From positions 1 through 33,800 of the forward strand of contig JAGROY010000078.1 of assembly GCA_020439995.1 (NCBI GenBank): DNA of 33,800 bases. Reading direction: 5' to 3'. The notes beneath the pieces were generated by a model. That model did no database searches, was not told the DNA's origin, and saw only the letters and a list, made by a program, of their open reading frames with translations. This stretch comes from Verrucomicrobiia bacterium. GTDB lineage: Bacteria > Verrucomicrobiota > Verrucomicrobiia > Verrucomicrobiales > DEV007. Each line of letters starts with the position of its first letter. Positions within the stretch are counted from its first letter, which is position 1. The position numbers and the translations under genes were made by a program. Below, one piece after another: positions 17,540 through 24,460 of the stretch.

Positions 17540-18970
17540 ATGAATACCACAGCAACTGAGGACTACAAAGTAGCCGATATCACGCTTGCCGACTTTGGTC
17601 GCAAGGAAATCTCAATCGCCGAGCACGAGATGCCAGGACTGGTATCGGTGCGCGAAAAGTATGCCGCTGGCCAGCCATTGAAAGGGGTGCGTATCATGGG
17701 CTCCTTGCACATGACGATCCAGACAGCAGTTTTGATCGAAACGCTCGCCGCTCTGGGTGCAAATGTTCGCTGGTGTTCGTGTAATATTTTTTCGACTCAA
17801 GACCACGCTGCTGCAGCGATTGCAGCGGGTGGCCATCCGGTATTTGCCTGGAAAGGGGAAACCCTTGAGCAATACTGGGACTGCACGCTCAGTGCTCTGA
17901 CCTGGCCAGACGGATCCGGACCTGAGCTGATCGTTGACGATGGCGGTGATGCCACACTCCTGATCCACAAAGGCTACGAGCTCGAAGAGGGCAGCGACTG
18001 GGTGAATACCCCGTCCGGCAGCCACGAAGAGAAGGTCATCAAAGATCTCCTCAAGAAAGTTCATGCCGAAGATCCTGAGAAGTGGCACCGCTACATGAAG
18101 GACTGGAAAGGTGTGAGTGAAGAAACCACGACTGGTGTCCATCGTCTCTATCAGATGGCCGAAGCGCAGACTCTCCGCATTCCTGCGATCAACGTCAACG
18201 ACTCCGTTACGAAGTCTAAGTTTGATAACCTTTACGGCTGCCGCGAGTCACTTATCGACGGAATCAAGCGGGCGACCGACGTGATGATTGCCGGTAAAGT
18301 CGCCGTGATCTGCGGCTACGGTGATGTAGGTAAAGGCTGTGCCCAGGCAATGCGTGGAATGGGTGCCCGCGTAGTCGTTACTGAAATCGATCCGATCTGC
18401 GCACTTCAGGCTGCGATGGAAGGATTCACTGTTACCACGATCGAAGACACGCTTGGCTGGGGCGATATCTATGTTACCACTACTGGAAACAAAGATATCA
18501 TCCGGTATGATCATATGCTGAAGATGAAGGATCAGGCGATCGTCTGCAACATCGGCCACTTTGACAACGAGATCGAGGTCGACAAGCTCAATGCTGCGGA
18601 AGGGGTTACTTGCGAAGAGATCAAGCCGGAGGCTGTTGGAGCGGTCGACCGCTACACGTTCCCCGATGGTCACTGTATCTTCATGCTGGCAAAAGGCCGT
18701 CTCGTGAACCTTGGTTGCGCCACTGGCCACCCGAGCTTCGTAATGTCGAACAGCTTTGCTAACCAGGTGCTCGCGCAGATGGATCTGTGGGAGAACAAAG
18801 AGAAATACGTTCCTGGCGTTTACATTCTTCCTAAGCACCTGGACGAGGAAGTGGCCCGCCTGCACCTCGAGAAGATTGGTGTCAAGTTGACCAAGCTAAG
18901 CGATGACCAGGCTGCTTATCTGGGGATTCCTGCATCCGGCCCTTACAAGCCAGATCACTACCGCTACTAA
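17540..18970 (+). CDS. ahcY: Adenosylhomocysteinase
   Basis: This 476-residue NAD-dependent enzyme hydrolyses S-adenosylhomocysteine to adenosine and homocysteine, relieving product inhibition of methyltransferases. Visible marks are [56 protein letters not shown], the Rossmann motif [29 protein letters not shown], and the C-terminal KPDHYRY needed for tetramer NAD contacts. It has the longer form common in Gram-negative bacteria. It is the second gene of the metK-ahcY operon and has no visible Shine-Dalgarno sequence. Confidence 0.98.
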   Translation: MNTTATEDYKVADITLADFGRKEISIAEHEMPGLVSVREKYAAGQPLKGVRIMGSLHMTIQTAVLIETLAALGANVRWCSCNIFSTQDHAAAAIAAGGHPVFAWKGETLEQYWDCTLSALTWPDGSGPELIVDDGGDATLLIHKGYELEEGSDWVNTPSGSHEEKVIKDLLKKVHAEDPEKWHRYMKDWKGVSEETTTGVHRLYQMAEAQTLRIPAINVNDSVTKSKFDNLYGCRESLIDGIKRATDVMIAGKVAVICGYGDVGKGCAQAMRGMGARVVVTEIDPICALQAAMEGFTVTTIEDTLGWGDIYVTTTGNKDIIRYDHMLKMKDQAIVCNIGHFDNEIEVDKLNAAEGVTCEEIKPEAVGAVDRYTFPDGHCIFMLAKGRLVNLGCATGHPSFVMSNSFANQVLAQMDLWENKEKYVPGVYILPKHLDEEVARLHLEKIGVKLTKLSDDQAAYLGIPASGPYKPDHYRY

Positions 18971-19020
18971 GCAGAGAGAGCCCCTCGTTCCGGTATTGGA
19001 ACGCTGGTGCATTCTTTTTC

Positions 19021-19055
19021 CGCCCGCTCCAGCTTCTGGAGCGGGCGTTTTGTTT
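19021..19055 (+). terminator. Intrinsic terminator after metK-ahcY
   Basis: CGCCCGCTCCAG and CTGGAGCGGGCG form a 12-bp perfect stem with a CTT loop, followed by TTTTGTTT. This is a textbook Rho-independent terminator 50 bp after the ahcY stop. Confidence 0.93.
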
Positions 19056-19116
19056 GGATCATGCGATCACTCTCACTGGTTTCCAAAACCCATCCCTGCA
19101 CTACAGGTAAGTGAAC

Positions 19117-20334
19117 ATGACGACTTGGGATCTCATCACGATTGGCGGCGGTGCGGCCGGGTTTTTCGGTGCGATTACGCATACTGAGGCCGGTGGCGGG
19201 GCGACTTTGATTCTTGAAAAAACGGCAAATGTGCTCGGCAAGGTTAAGATCTCGGGCGGTGGGCGGTGCAATGTCACCCACAAGTGCTTCGATCCAAGGG
19301 AGCTTAGCAAGCATTACCCGCGCGGCGAGAAGTCTCTCATTGGCCCACTGCACCGCTGGGGAGTCGAGGACACAATCGCCTGGTTCAAGTCTCATGGGGT
19401 TGAGCTCAAGGTCGAGGCGGACGGGCGCATGTTTCCAGTCACCGACAGTTCGCAGACGATCGTCGATTGCCTGAGCCGCGCGGCGAAGCAGGCGGGCGTT
19501 GTGACTCGCACGGGTTGTGGCGTAAAGTCGATCGCGCCGAGTGACGATTTTGAAGTCCAAACCGACGATGGAGAACGGCTCCGTGCGCGGAAGATCCTGC
19601 TGGCGACGGGGGGCACGCGGCTGGCTGCCGGGGCGAGGCTTGCGGAACAGTTGGGCCATTCACTGGAGCCAGCAGTGCCGTCACTTTTTACTTTCAAGAT
19701 CCGCGACCCGCGCATCGACGGACTGGCTGGCGTGTCGGTGGCGCTGACCGAGTGCAGGATTGCGGGGAGCAAGTTGGCATCGTCCGGGCCACTGCTGATC
19801 ACCCACTGGGGCGTCAGCGGGCCTGGAATTCTGAGGCTCTCTGCCTGGGGCGCGCGCGACCTGGCTGCACTGGACTATCGGTTCACGCTGCGGGTGAACT
19901 GGCTTCCTGGAATCGATGTCCCTGCGCAACTCAATCAACTGCGCGAGAATTCAGGCAAGCGCCAGATCGGGGGACGTTCTCCCTTTCCAGAAATTCCGAA
20001 ACGGCTCTGGGCGCAATTGGTGGCCGGAGCAGGAATCGACTCCGCACAGACGTGGGCACGCTTGAGCAAAATCGAACAGCTTGCTCTGATCGGGCAACTA
20101 ACGAACGCGGAATTCGCCGTGGTCGGCAAAAGCACGAACAAAGAGGAGTTCGTGACCTGCGGTGGCGTGCGCTTGCGTGACATCAATTTGAAAACCATGC
20201 AGAGCAAGGTCTGCCCTGGCTTGTATTTCGCCGGCGAGGTGATCGACGTGGATGGGATCACCGGCGGTTTCAACTTTCAGAATGCCTGGACCACCGGGCA
20301 CATCGCGGGCAAGGAGATGGCTGGCGTCCAGTAG
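19117..20334 (+). CDS. NAD(P)/FAD-dependent oxidoreductase, HI0933/YhiN family
   Basis: This 405-residue flavoprotein starts at ATG 19117, 9 nt after an AGG; GTG 19111 is an alternative two codons upstream. It has the dinucleotide motif ITIGGGAAGFFGAI at the N-terminus, the family signature KISGGGRCNVTHK around residue 46, a LLATGGTRL strand, and the C-terminal FAGEVIDVDGITGGFNFQNA-type flavin loop. This family (HI0933, YhiN, BaiN-like) has conserved FAD binding but mostly unknown physiological substrates. It stands alone after the metK-ahcY terminator and converges on the SMP-30 gene with a 17-bp gap. Confidence 0.88.
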   Translation: MTTWDLITIGGGAAGFFGAITHTEAGGGATLILEKTANVLGKVKISGGGRCNVTHKCFDPRELSKHYPRGEKSLIGPLHRWGVEDTIAWFKSHGVELKVEADGRMFPVTDSSQTIVDCLSRAAKQAGVVTRTGCGVKSIAPSDDFEVQTDDGERLRARKILLATGGTRLAAGARLAEQLGHSLEPAVPSLFTFKIRDPRIDGLAGVSVALTECRIAGSKLASSGPLLITHWGVSGPGILRLSAWGARDLAALDYRFTLRVNWLPGIDVPAQLNQLRENSGKRQIGGRSPFPEIPKRLWAQLVAGAGIDSAQTWARLSKIEQLALIGQLTNAEFAVVGKSTNKEEFVTCGGVRLRDINLKTMQSKVCPGLYFAGEVIDVDGITGGFNFQNAWTTGHIAGKEMAGVQ

Positions 20335-20351
20335 AAGCCCATCCAAAACCC

Positions 20352-21281
20352 TTACTTCGTGCCGGCCACTTTCATTGGAAGCACATAGAGGGAATCCATC
20401 GCTGTGATGAAGAGGGATTTTCGATCCTTGCCCCCGAACGTCACATTTGCCGTCCAGCTCTCCGGAACGGGTATGTGTTCGATCTTCGCTCCCTCTGGAC
20501 TGACGACCGTTACGCCTTTCCCGGTAAGGTAGAGATTGCCTGCGGAATCGAGCGTCATTCCGTCGGAGCCGAGTGGGAAATGGAGTTTCTTGTTTACCAG
20601 CTTGCCGTCTTCTTCACGGATGTCGAACCGATAGGTCTTGCTGTCCTGGATGTCGGCGACATAGAGCGTCTTTCCATCGGGAGTGCCGATGATTCCATTG
20701 GGTTGGAAGAGATCGTCCGTCACGCGGATTGGCTCTTTTACTCCCTTCGCCAGATAGTAAACGTGCTGGCCGTCCTGTTCGCGATCGCCACGTTTCCAAT
20801 ACCCACGTTTGTAGAACGGGTCTGTGAAGTAGATCCCGCCTGTGGGCGTGACCCACGCGTCATTCGGGCCATTGAGGAGCCTGGTGTCAAAATTCGCCAC
20901 TAGAATTTCCCGCTCTTTTGTCTTTACGTCGATGCGCCAGAGTTCGTTCTTCTCATCGGCGCAGGCGATCAGCTTGCCATCCTGATCGAAGTAAAGTCCA
21001 TTCGAGCGCCCAGCGGGTTTCATGAATGTGAGAAGTGATTGATCCACCGACCAGACGAGGATTCGATCGTTCGGCTGGTCGGTGAAATAAACGTTTCCGT
21101 CAGCATCTGCGGCTGGGCCTTCGGTAAAGTCGAACACATCCGCCAAAACCCGGAGTTTTGCATTTTCCTCGATCACTGGAGAGTTCGAAAATGACGGCGG
21201 AGTTGCCGGTTCCTGTCCCGATAGAGGCAGGAGCGAAAAGCTGAAGATCAGGGCCAAGTAAGCTGAAGAGTGCGCATGCAT
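20352..21281 (-). CDS. Secreted SMP-30/gluconolactonase-like beta-propeller
   Basis: This 309-residue protein has a signal peptide (YLALIFSFSLLPLSGQ). The six-bladed SMP-30/gluconolaconase/LRE pattern follows: DFTEGPAADADGNVYFTDQP, SNGLYFDQDGKLIACADEKN, LNGPNDAWVTPTGGIYFTDP with the metal-binding Asn/Asp, and QPNGIIGTPDGKTLYVADI. These are calcium- or zinc-dependent lactone hydrolases. Exported members are common in Verrucomicrobia and planctomycetes and are thought to act on sugar lactones. Monocistronic in appearance. Confidence 0.88.
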   Translation of the reverse strand: MHAHSSAYLALIFSFSLLPLSGQEPATPPSFSNSPVIEENAKLRVLADVFDFTEGPAADADGNVYFTDQPNDRILVWSVDQSLLTFMKPAGRSNGLYFDQDGKLIACADEKNELWRIDVKTKEREILVANFDTRLLNGPNDAWVTPTGGIYFTDPFYKRGYWKRGDREQDGQHVYYLAKGVKEPIRVTDDLFQPNGIIGTPDGKTLYVADIQDSKTYRFDIREEDGKLVNKKLHFPLGSDGMTLDSAGNLYLTGKGVTVVSPEGAKIEHIPVPESWTANVTFGGKDRKSLFITAMDSLYVLPMKVAGTK

Positions 21282-21427
21282 GAAGTGATGCTAGCAGAAT
21301 CCGGCTGTTTCGACAACCAGCAGTTCTGGGTGGGGCTAGATCAGGGAAATACTGTGTTTACCGCTGATTGAGATAGGTGTCAATGTTAGTAATGTCGGGC
21401 GATGCCGTATTTCCTGGTAACAATCGC

Positions 21428-21456
21428 TTGACTTATTAAAGGATGTGTGTTATAAG
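21428..21456 (+). promoter_or_regulatory. Strong sigma-70-type promoter at the head of the tRNA island
   Basis: TTGACT (-35) and TATAAG (-10) are separated by exactly 17 bp. This is the best promoter I see in the window. Transcription should begin near 21463 and run toward the hairpin at 21781. No comparably good promoter is visible between that hairpin and the TROVE gene. Confidence 0.8.
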
Positions 21457-21476
21457 TCGCGCAGCAAAAAAATCGA

Positions 21477-21743
21477 ATGACAACACCAGTTTCCATATCA
21501 GCAACCCATTCCCTGCTCCTCGGGCAGGCCGCTGCCGATTGTTCGGTAGGTGGCTCACTGAGACTGGCAGCGGGCGCGCTGATGAGCGGAGTTGCTGTAA
21601 CTTCTGGATGGAATTCGGGTAGCCATTTTGAAAAGTATTTCATCAATAGCGGTGACAGCCTGCGTTGTGAGCAGCCCGTGGATTTGTGGATGAACAAGGT
21701 TACGAAAAGCAGTGAAAAGACAGGGAGGGTGCGGTTCATGTAG
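21477..21743 (+). CDS. Possible small protein or non-coding leader, unknown
   Basis: An 88-codon frame opens about 14 nt after the expected transcription start (MTTPVSISATHSLLLGQAAA at the N-terminus). There is no ribosome binding site, no recognisable domain and no membrane span. It lies wholly within the roughly 350-nt unit bounded by the promoter (21428) and a terminator hairpin (21781). The unit may be a small RNA with a chance frame. A coding function is unproven. Confidence 0.3.
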   Translation: MTTPVSISATHSLLLGQAAADCSVGGSLRLAAGALMSGVAVTSGWNSGSHFEKYFINSGDSLRCEQPVDLWMNKVTKSSEKTGRVRFM

Positions 21744-21780
21744 AACAAAATCGACAGTAGTCAGATTTTTTAAGCATGAG

Positions 21781-21811
21781 CCCTGCATTCCAACCGGAAG
21801 CAGGGTTTTTT
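21781..21811 (+). terminator. Intrinsic terminator or attenuator before the array
   Basis: CCCTGC-A-TTCC-AACC-GGAA-GCAGGG forms a 10-bp stem with one bulged A and a 4-nt loop, followed by TTTTTTATTG. It would end a transcript of about 350 nt begun at 21463. If partly read through, it would act as an attenuator for the array. Confidence 0.85.
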
Positions 21812-22425
21812 ATTGTCCTCTTCCACTCGAGAATCACCTGAACCATATCCCTGATCCTGAATTACATAGATAGAATCAATTTTTAGACATAGCCGGAAAC
21901 CAAAACGTCCGCAACCAGCTGGAACTGGAAGCGGACGATGAGGGGTAAATTCCGAACCAGGTTCGAAGCTTACGTTTGCTCTTAGACGGTCAGACCATAG
22001 CGGTTGAACTGCCACCGGTCAACCGGAACCCGTTTATCAAACGGGCAATGGTTCACTGCGGGAAGCGTTCGTCCATTTACCTCTCAGATCCGAGCGACCT
22101 GAGAGGGCCTATTATTGGGAGGTGTGCCTGTAAACACCGAAACGTCCGTCGAGAAATCCTGCGGCTACCCTTCGAGAGAAGCGGCAACGGTGTTCGTCTT
22201 TTATTAGCAGATACAATAGACAATAAGGCGTTCTCGAAACGTTTACTGATAGCTCGATCCAAGCAGTGATACTCCCGGACGGTTCAACCCGGAACTAATA
22301 AACCAGGACAGCGTTAACGCTGATCCACCCTATGCCATCGCGCATCCCGAGGTGATGAACCGCTCTAACGGAGCAACTACCATTGGTTGAAAAGTCAGTG
22401 ACCCATTCGAAATGAACGCCGATGC
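21812..22425 (+). ncRNA. Hairpin-dense non-coding region upstream of the tRNA array
   Basis: About 610 nt with no credible gene but many helices. CGTCCGC/GCGGACG (21906-21937) encloses CCAG/CTGG. CGAACCAGGTTCG (21953-21965) is a perfect palindrome. GGTAAAT (21944-21950) can pair with ATTTACC (22075-22081) around CGGTTGA/TCAACCG (22001-22025) and CCCGTTT/AAACGGG (22029-22045). CTCTCAG/CTGAGAG (22081-22105) and a GAGA-tetraloop CTTC/GAAG stem follow, then CAGCGTTAACGCTG (22309-22322). A large ornate RNA, of the sort known beside phage tRNA clusters (GOLLD), is one possibility; degenerate tRNA units are another. Confidence 0.4.
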
Positions 22426-22495
22426 ACACCGCGCACCAGCCGTGCAGCTGGGATTCCAAATCCCGGCCTGCCTGGGGCAGCACCAGGGCGGTGTG
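22426..22495 (+). tRNA. tRNA-Trp (CCA)
   Basis: Acceptor ACACCGC/GCGGTGT, discriminator G, encoded CCA (22496-22498). Anticodon arm TGGGA-TTCCAAA-TCCCG, five-nt variable loop, T-arm CCTGG-GGCAGCA-CCAGG. The T-loop has G54-G55-C56 instead of TTC and the short D-loop has AG in place of GG. The anticodon stem can be extended to 7 bp. First unit of the array. Confidence 0.75.
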
Positions 22496-22503
22496 CCATT
22501 TTT

Positions 22504-22885
22504 CAATTTAGGATTGATGATTTAGGATTCATCATGGGATCCTTATTCATGGATTAAAAAGAGATGCAGGATCGGACGAAGCAGTTCGCGTTAAAGCAAT
22601 GAAACTAGTCGCTTCCATGCCAAACACAATTGAGGGAAAGGTTGTTGCGAATCAGATTATGCGAAGTGCGACGTTGGTCGGAGCAAACTACCGGGCGGCT
22701 TGCCGAGCACGTTCAAGTGCAGAGTTCGTCGCCAAGATTAGCGTAGTTCTCGAATAAACTGACGAATCGGCACTCTGGCTCGAATTGATCATGGAAAGTG
22801 GATTGATGCCGCGTGAGCGCATTGAATCCCTCCACCGTGAGGCCACGCGAAAAATCGTAAATCATAAATCTCAAATCCTAAATTT
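22504..22885. mobile_element. IVS-like element inserted in the tRNA array
   Basis: AATTTAGGATT at 22505-22515 is repeated inverted as AATCCTAAATT at 22874-22884, and looser AT-rich similarity extends each arm to about 25 nt. Between the arms lies a decayed S23-type four-helix-bundle gene. This is the organisation of the intervening sequences known from 23S rRNA genes, here sitting between tRNA-Trp and tRNA-Pro. Confidence 0.55.
22564..22860 (+). pseudogene. Four-helix-bundle (S23/IVP) protein, frameshifted and with a stop
   Basis: ATG 22564 gives MQDRTKQFAL. A one-base loss near 22592 then shifts the frame to KAMKLVASMPNTIEGKVVAN, followed by QIMRSATLVGANYRAACRAR, the hallmark of the 23S rRNA intervening-sequence four-helix-bundle family, and SSAEFVAKISVVLE. 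An in-frame TAA (22755-22757, expected GAA) is followed by TDESALWLELIMESGLMPRE in the same frame. The gene is clearly dead but recently so. The family's function is unknown; homologues are common as free-standing genes in diverse bacteria. Confidence 0.85.
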
Positions 22886-22888
22886 CTA

Positions 22889-22961
22889 CGCGGCGAGATC
22901 GAAGAGTGGAGAGCAGTGCCTTGGAAGCACTGAGAAGCAGGTGCGACTCCTGCCGCCGCGA
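22889..22961 (+). tRNA. tRNA-Pro (TGG)
   Basis: Perfect acceptor CGCGGCG/CGCCGCG, discriminator A, encoded CCA (22962-22964). Anticodon arm AGTGC-CTTGGAA-GCACT, variable GAGAA, T-arm GCAGG-TGCGACT-CCTGC. T-loop has G55-C56. The D-arm is poorly formed and its GG/AG status is ambiguous. Confidence 0.85.
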
Positions 22962-22989
22962 CCACTTTCATGATAACAAGCGGTCAAAC

Positions 22990-23041
22990 TCCCCATCCTG
23001 CAGCGCCCGGTTTTGGGCCGGGTTGCTGTGGTGGAGGAGAG
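22990..23041 (+). other. Rod-like hairpin with a TTG-type anticodon loop
   Basis: CCCGG-TTTTGGG-CCGGG would be an acceptable Gln (TTG) anticodon arm, but the flanks continue as one long imperfect stem (CAGC/GCTG, CTCC..GGAG). No D-arm, T-arm or acceptor can be drawn. It is probably a degenerate unit of the array. Confidence 0.35.
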
Positions 23042-23049
23042 ATCAAAAT

Positions 23050-23117
23050 CGCAAGCCAGGAAGTCCTGACCTGGGGCTCATAACCCCGGTGACCTGGAGC
23101 ATTACCAGGGCTTGCCA
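23050..23117 (+). tRNA. Initiator-like tRNA-Met (CAT)
   Basis: Acceptor CGCAAGC/GCTTGCC has a C1-C72 mismatch, discriminator A and encoded CCA (23118-23120). Anticodon arm TGGGG-CTCATAA-CCCCG carries the run of G:C pairs typical of initiators. Only 68 nt long: the D-arm is CAGG-AAGT-CCTG with a 4-nt loop. T-arm CCTGG-AGCATTA-CCAGG. Unpaired 1-72 and GGG:CCC are both initiator hallmarks. Confidence 0.75.
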
Positions 23118-23140
23118 CCAATTTTCATCGTATGCGCAAT

Positions 23141-23223
23141 AGGTGTGCGTCGGAGTGAGAGAGCCGAGCCGGGCTGTAACCCCGGTGCCTTGTGCTGAGT
23201 GGGTGCAAATCCCTCCACACCTA
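23141..23223 (+). tRNA. tRNA-Tyr (GTA)
   Basis: Acceptor AGGTGTG/CACACCT, discriminator A, no CCA. D-stem TCGG/CCGA with an AG-containing loop, anticodon arm CCGGG-CTGTAAC-CCCGG. A 13-nt variable region is as expected for bacterial tRNA-Tyr. T-arm GTGGG-TGCAAAT-CCCTC with one mismatch; T-loop G55-C56. Confidence 0.8.
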
Positions 23224-23232
23224 CGAATTTCA

Positions 23233-23323
23233 GGGGCGTGAACCAGACAAGCGAGCTGGAACCGTTTCGAAAGCGGATTGAGCCTCGACGAGAGCGCTTG
23301 GGGAGCATGTCCTCCGCGCCCCG
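23233..23323 (+). tRNA. tRNA-Ser (CGA)
   Basis: Acceptor GGGGCGT/GCGCCCC, discriminator G as usual for Ser, no CCA. D-arm CCAG-ACAAGCGAG-CTGG. Anticodon CGA in loop TTCGAAA. Long variable arm of about 20 nt; T-stem GGGG/CCTC with loop AGCATGT (G55-C56). Confidence 0.82.
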
Positions 23324-23377
23324 CGATTTCTTTCGTCGGAAAGAGAGTAGCTGGGACTTCAGTCCCAATTCCCTGAT

Positions 23378-23467
23378 GGATCGTGAACCGGACAAGCGTG
23401 CCGGGTTCGGTTGGAAGCCGACACGTCCGGGATCATTCCGGATGGGGTGCAAGTCCTCCGCGTTCCG
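23378..23467 (+). tRNA. tRNA-Ser (GGA)
   Basis: Acceptor GGATCGT/GCGTTCC with a T4-T69 mismatch, discriminator G, encoded CCA (23468-23470). D-arm CCGG-ACAAGCGTG-CCGG, anticodon loop TTGGAAG, long variable arm with TCCGG/CCGGA pairing. T-loop TGCAAGT. Confidence 0.82.
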
Positions 23468-23482
23468 CCAGATTTTTCCTAT

Positions 23483-23570
23483 GGGATGTGAACCAGACAA
23501 GCGTGCTGGAGCCGTTTTGAAAGCGGACGGAGCCCGATCAGGGCTTGGGGAGCATGCCCTCCGCATCCCG
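23483..23570 (+). tRNA. tRNA-Ser (TGA)
   Basis: Acceptor GGGATGT/GCATCCC, discriminator G, no CCA. D-arm CCAG-ACAAGCGTG-CTGG, anticodon loop TTTGAAA, variable arm AGCCC/GGGCT, T-loop AGCATGC. Strongly similar to the other two Ser units upstream. Confidence 0.82.
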
Positions 23571-23577
23571 CTCATCT

Positions 23578-23650
23578 GTCCTTGTAGTGTAGTGGCCTAT
23601 CACATCTGACTTTCTATCAGAAAACCGGAGTTCGATTCTCCGCAGGGACG
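23578..23650 (+). tRNA. tRNA-Glu (TTC), standard elbow
   Basis: Acceptor GTCCTTG/CAGGGAC, discriminator G, no CCA. D-stem GTG/CAC with a GG-containing loop (TAGTGGCCTAT). Anticodon arm TCTGA-CTTTCTA-TCAGA (T37 is unusual). T-arm CGGAG-TTCGATT-CTCCG is fully canonical. One of the few units with both G18-G19 and T55. Confidence 0.9.
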
Positions 23651-23660
23651 CGACTTTCAT

Positions 23661-23731
23661 TGTCCTGTAGCTCAAAAGCAGAGCATTCGGCCGATAACCG
23701 ACAGACCTCGGAGCGTTACCGAGCAGGACGA
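23661..23731 (+). tRNA. tRNA-Ile (GAT)
   Basis: Acceptor TGTCCTG/CAGGACG, discriminator A, no CCA. D-arm GCTC-AAAAGCA-GAGC with A18-G19. Anticodon loop CCGATAA has C at position 33. T-arm CTCGG-AGCGTTA-CCGAG with G55-C56. Confidence 0.82.
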
Positions 23732-23746
23732 TTTCATTGTTAAAAA

Positions 23747-23817
23747 GGCTGAATAGCTCACGCAGGAGAGCACACGCCTGAAGAGCGTGAGGGAAGGGTG
23801 CAACTCCCTGTCAGCCA
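23747..23817 (+). tRNA. tRNA-Phe (GAA)
   Basis: Acceptor GGCTGA/TCAGCC, discriminator A, encoded CCA (23818-23820). D-arm GCTC-ACGCAGGA-GAGC, where AG aligns with G18-G19. Anticodon arm CACGC-CTGAAGA-GCGTG; T-stem AGGG/CCCT with loop TGCAACT (G55-C56). Confidence 0.85.
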
Positions 23818-23828
23818 CCAATTTTAAC

Positions 23829-23899
23829 GGCCCATTGTTGTAATAGTAGCATGACTGTCTGTCGAACAGTTCGAGTCGGAGCGTAACCGGCATGGGCCG
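23829..23899 (+). tRNA. tRNA-Asp (GTC)
   Basis: Perfect acceptor GGCCCAT/ATGGGCC, discriminator G as usual for Asp, no CCA. Anticodon arm ACTGT-CTGTCGA-ACAGT. T-arm GTCGG-AGCGTAA-CCGGC (G55-C56). The D-arm is weak with AATAGTAGC where AATGGTAGC is usual. Confidence 0.83.
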
Positions 23900-23911
23900 C
23901 CTATAGTTTCA

Positions 23912-23934
23912 GTAGTGGTGACTTTTAGTCGCCA
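23912..23934 (+). repeat. Half copy of the 24-bp REP palindrome arm
   Basis: This 23-nt stretch matches the left arm of the perfect palindrome at 26132-26155 with one mismatch. It lies between tRNA-Asp and tRNA-Met in the array. No inverted partner is adjacent. Confidence 0.75.
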
Positions 23935-24010
23935 GAATATCGCGCGAAAGGAACGGGGTTGCCGCTTGCACCGCCCAGGGGATACCGCCAAATTCGATCT
24001 TCTACAAAAT

Positions 24011-24086
24011 AGCGGTGTGGACAAGTCTGGTCGAAGTCGCGTGTCTCATAAGCACGTCATCGAGGGGTCGAATCCCTCCGCCGCAA
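24011..24086 (+). tRNA. tRNA-Met (CAT), elongator-like
   Basis: Acceptor AGCGGTG/CGCCGCA with A1-A72 unpaired, discriminator A. D-arm GAC/GTC with a long loop containing TCTGGTCG (G18-G19 kept). Anticodon arm CGTGT-CTCATAA-GCACG. T-arm GAGGG-GTCGAAT-CCCTC keeps T55-C56. It could also be an Ile2-type tRNA; the CAT anticodon does not decide this. Confidence 0.8.
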
Positions 24087-24096
24087 CCCTTTCAAT

Positions 24097-24167
24097 GTTC
24101 TCGTAGTGTAACAGATGCATACCTCTCTGCGAAGGAGGAGGATCAGGTGCAAATCCTGGCGGGAACG
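24097..24167 (+). tRNA. tRNA-Arg (GCG)
   Basis: Acceptor GTTCTCG/CGGGAAC, discriminator G, no CCA. Anticodon arm CCTCT-CTGCGAA-GGAGG, T-arm TCAGG-TGCAAAT-CCTGG. D-loop TAACAGATG has AG where GG is expected. Confidence 0.85.
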
Positions 24168-24182
24168 CTCAGCCTTTCAAAT

Positions 24183-24253
24183 TCCCTTGAAGCATTAAAG
24201 TGATGCAATGGCCTTTTAAGCCATTGAAGTGGGAGCGTTACCCACCGGGGGAA
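24183..24253 (+). tRNA. tRNA-Lys (TTT)
   Basis: Acceptor TCCCTTG/CGGGGGA, discriminator A, no CCA. D-arm GCAT-TAAAGTG-ATGC with A18-G19. Anticodon arm ATGGC-CTTTTAA-GCCAT, T-arm GTGGG-AGCGTTA-CCCAC. Confidence 0.88.
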
Positions 24254-24266
24254 CTGTTCCTTTTGT

Positions 24267-24340
24267 GCCCACGTAGCCCAACCAGTAGAGGCAATCGATT
24301 TAAGCTCGATTCAGTGCGGGTGCGAATCCTGCCGTGGGCA
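24267..24340 (+). tRNA. tRNA with Leu (TAA) anticodon, short variable loop
   Basis: Perfect acceptor GCCCACG/CGTGGGC, discriminator A, encoded CCA (24341-24343). D-arm GCC/GGC with loop CAACCAGTAGA. Anticodon arm ATCGA-TTTAAGC-TCGAT. The variable loop is only TCAGT, whereas bacterial Leu tRNAs have a long arm. T-arm GCGGG-TGCGAAT-CCTGC. Confidence 0.85.
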
Positions 24341-24352
24341 CCAGTTTTCTAT

Positions 24353-24455
24353 GCGAGGCGATCCTGCAAGGTGCTTCTAACGCCTCGACGTAAAACAGCG
24401 GGAAGGCGTAAAACAGCGGGAAGGATGTCGAGGGGTTCAATTCCTCCGTCTCGTG
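24353..24455 (+). tRNA. tRNA-Arg-like (TCT), D-arm missing, expanded variable region
   Basis: Acceptor GCGAGGC/GTCTCGT and anticodon arm AGGTG-CTTCTAA-CGCCT are good, but only nine bases lie between them, so there is no D-arm. The region after the anticodon arm is swollen to about 43 nt by two perfect 18-bp tandem copies (24389-24406 and 24407-24424). T-loop TTCAATT is of standard type. Probably non-functional or specialised. Confidence 0.6.
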
Positions 24456-24460
24456 CTGCT

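Noticed and set aside
21770..22483. Minus- and plus-strand open frames of 60-100 codons across the hairpin region
   Set aside because: They overlap strong palindromes on both strands, lack ribosome binding sites and show no recognisable motif.
23324..23377. Hairpin GGGAC-TTCA-GTCCC as a UGA-suppressor (TCA) tRNA that could read the in-frame TGA codons
   Set aside because: The loop is 6 nt or shorter in any good pairing and no acceptor, D- or T-arm can be found in the 54-nt gap.
23102..23609. Long opposite-strand frames of 136 and 157 codons
   Set aside because: They translate through four well-formed tRNA genes and only reflect the repeated tRNA-Ser sequences.
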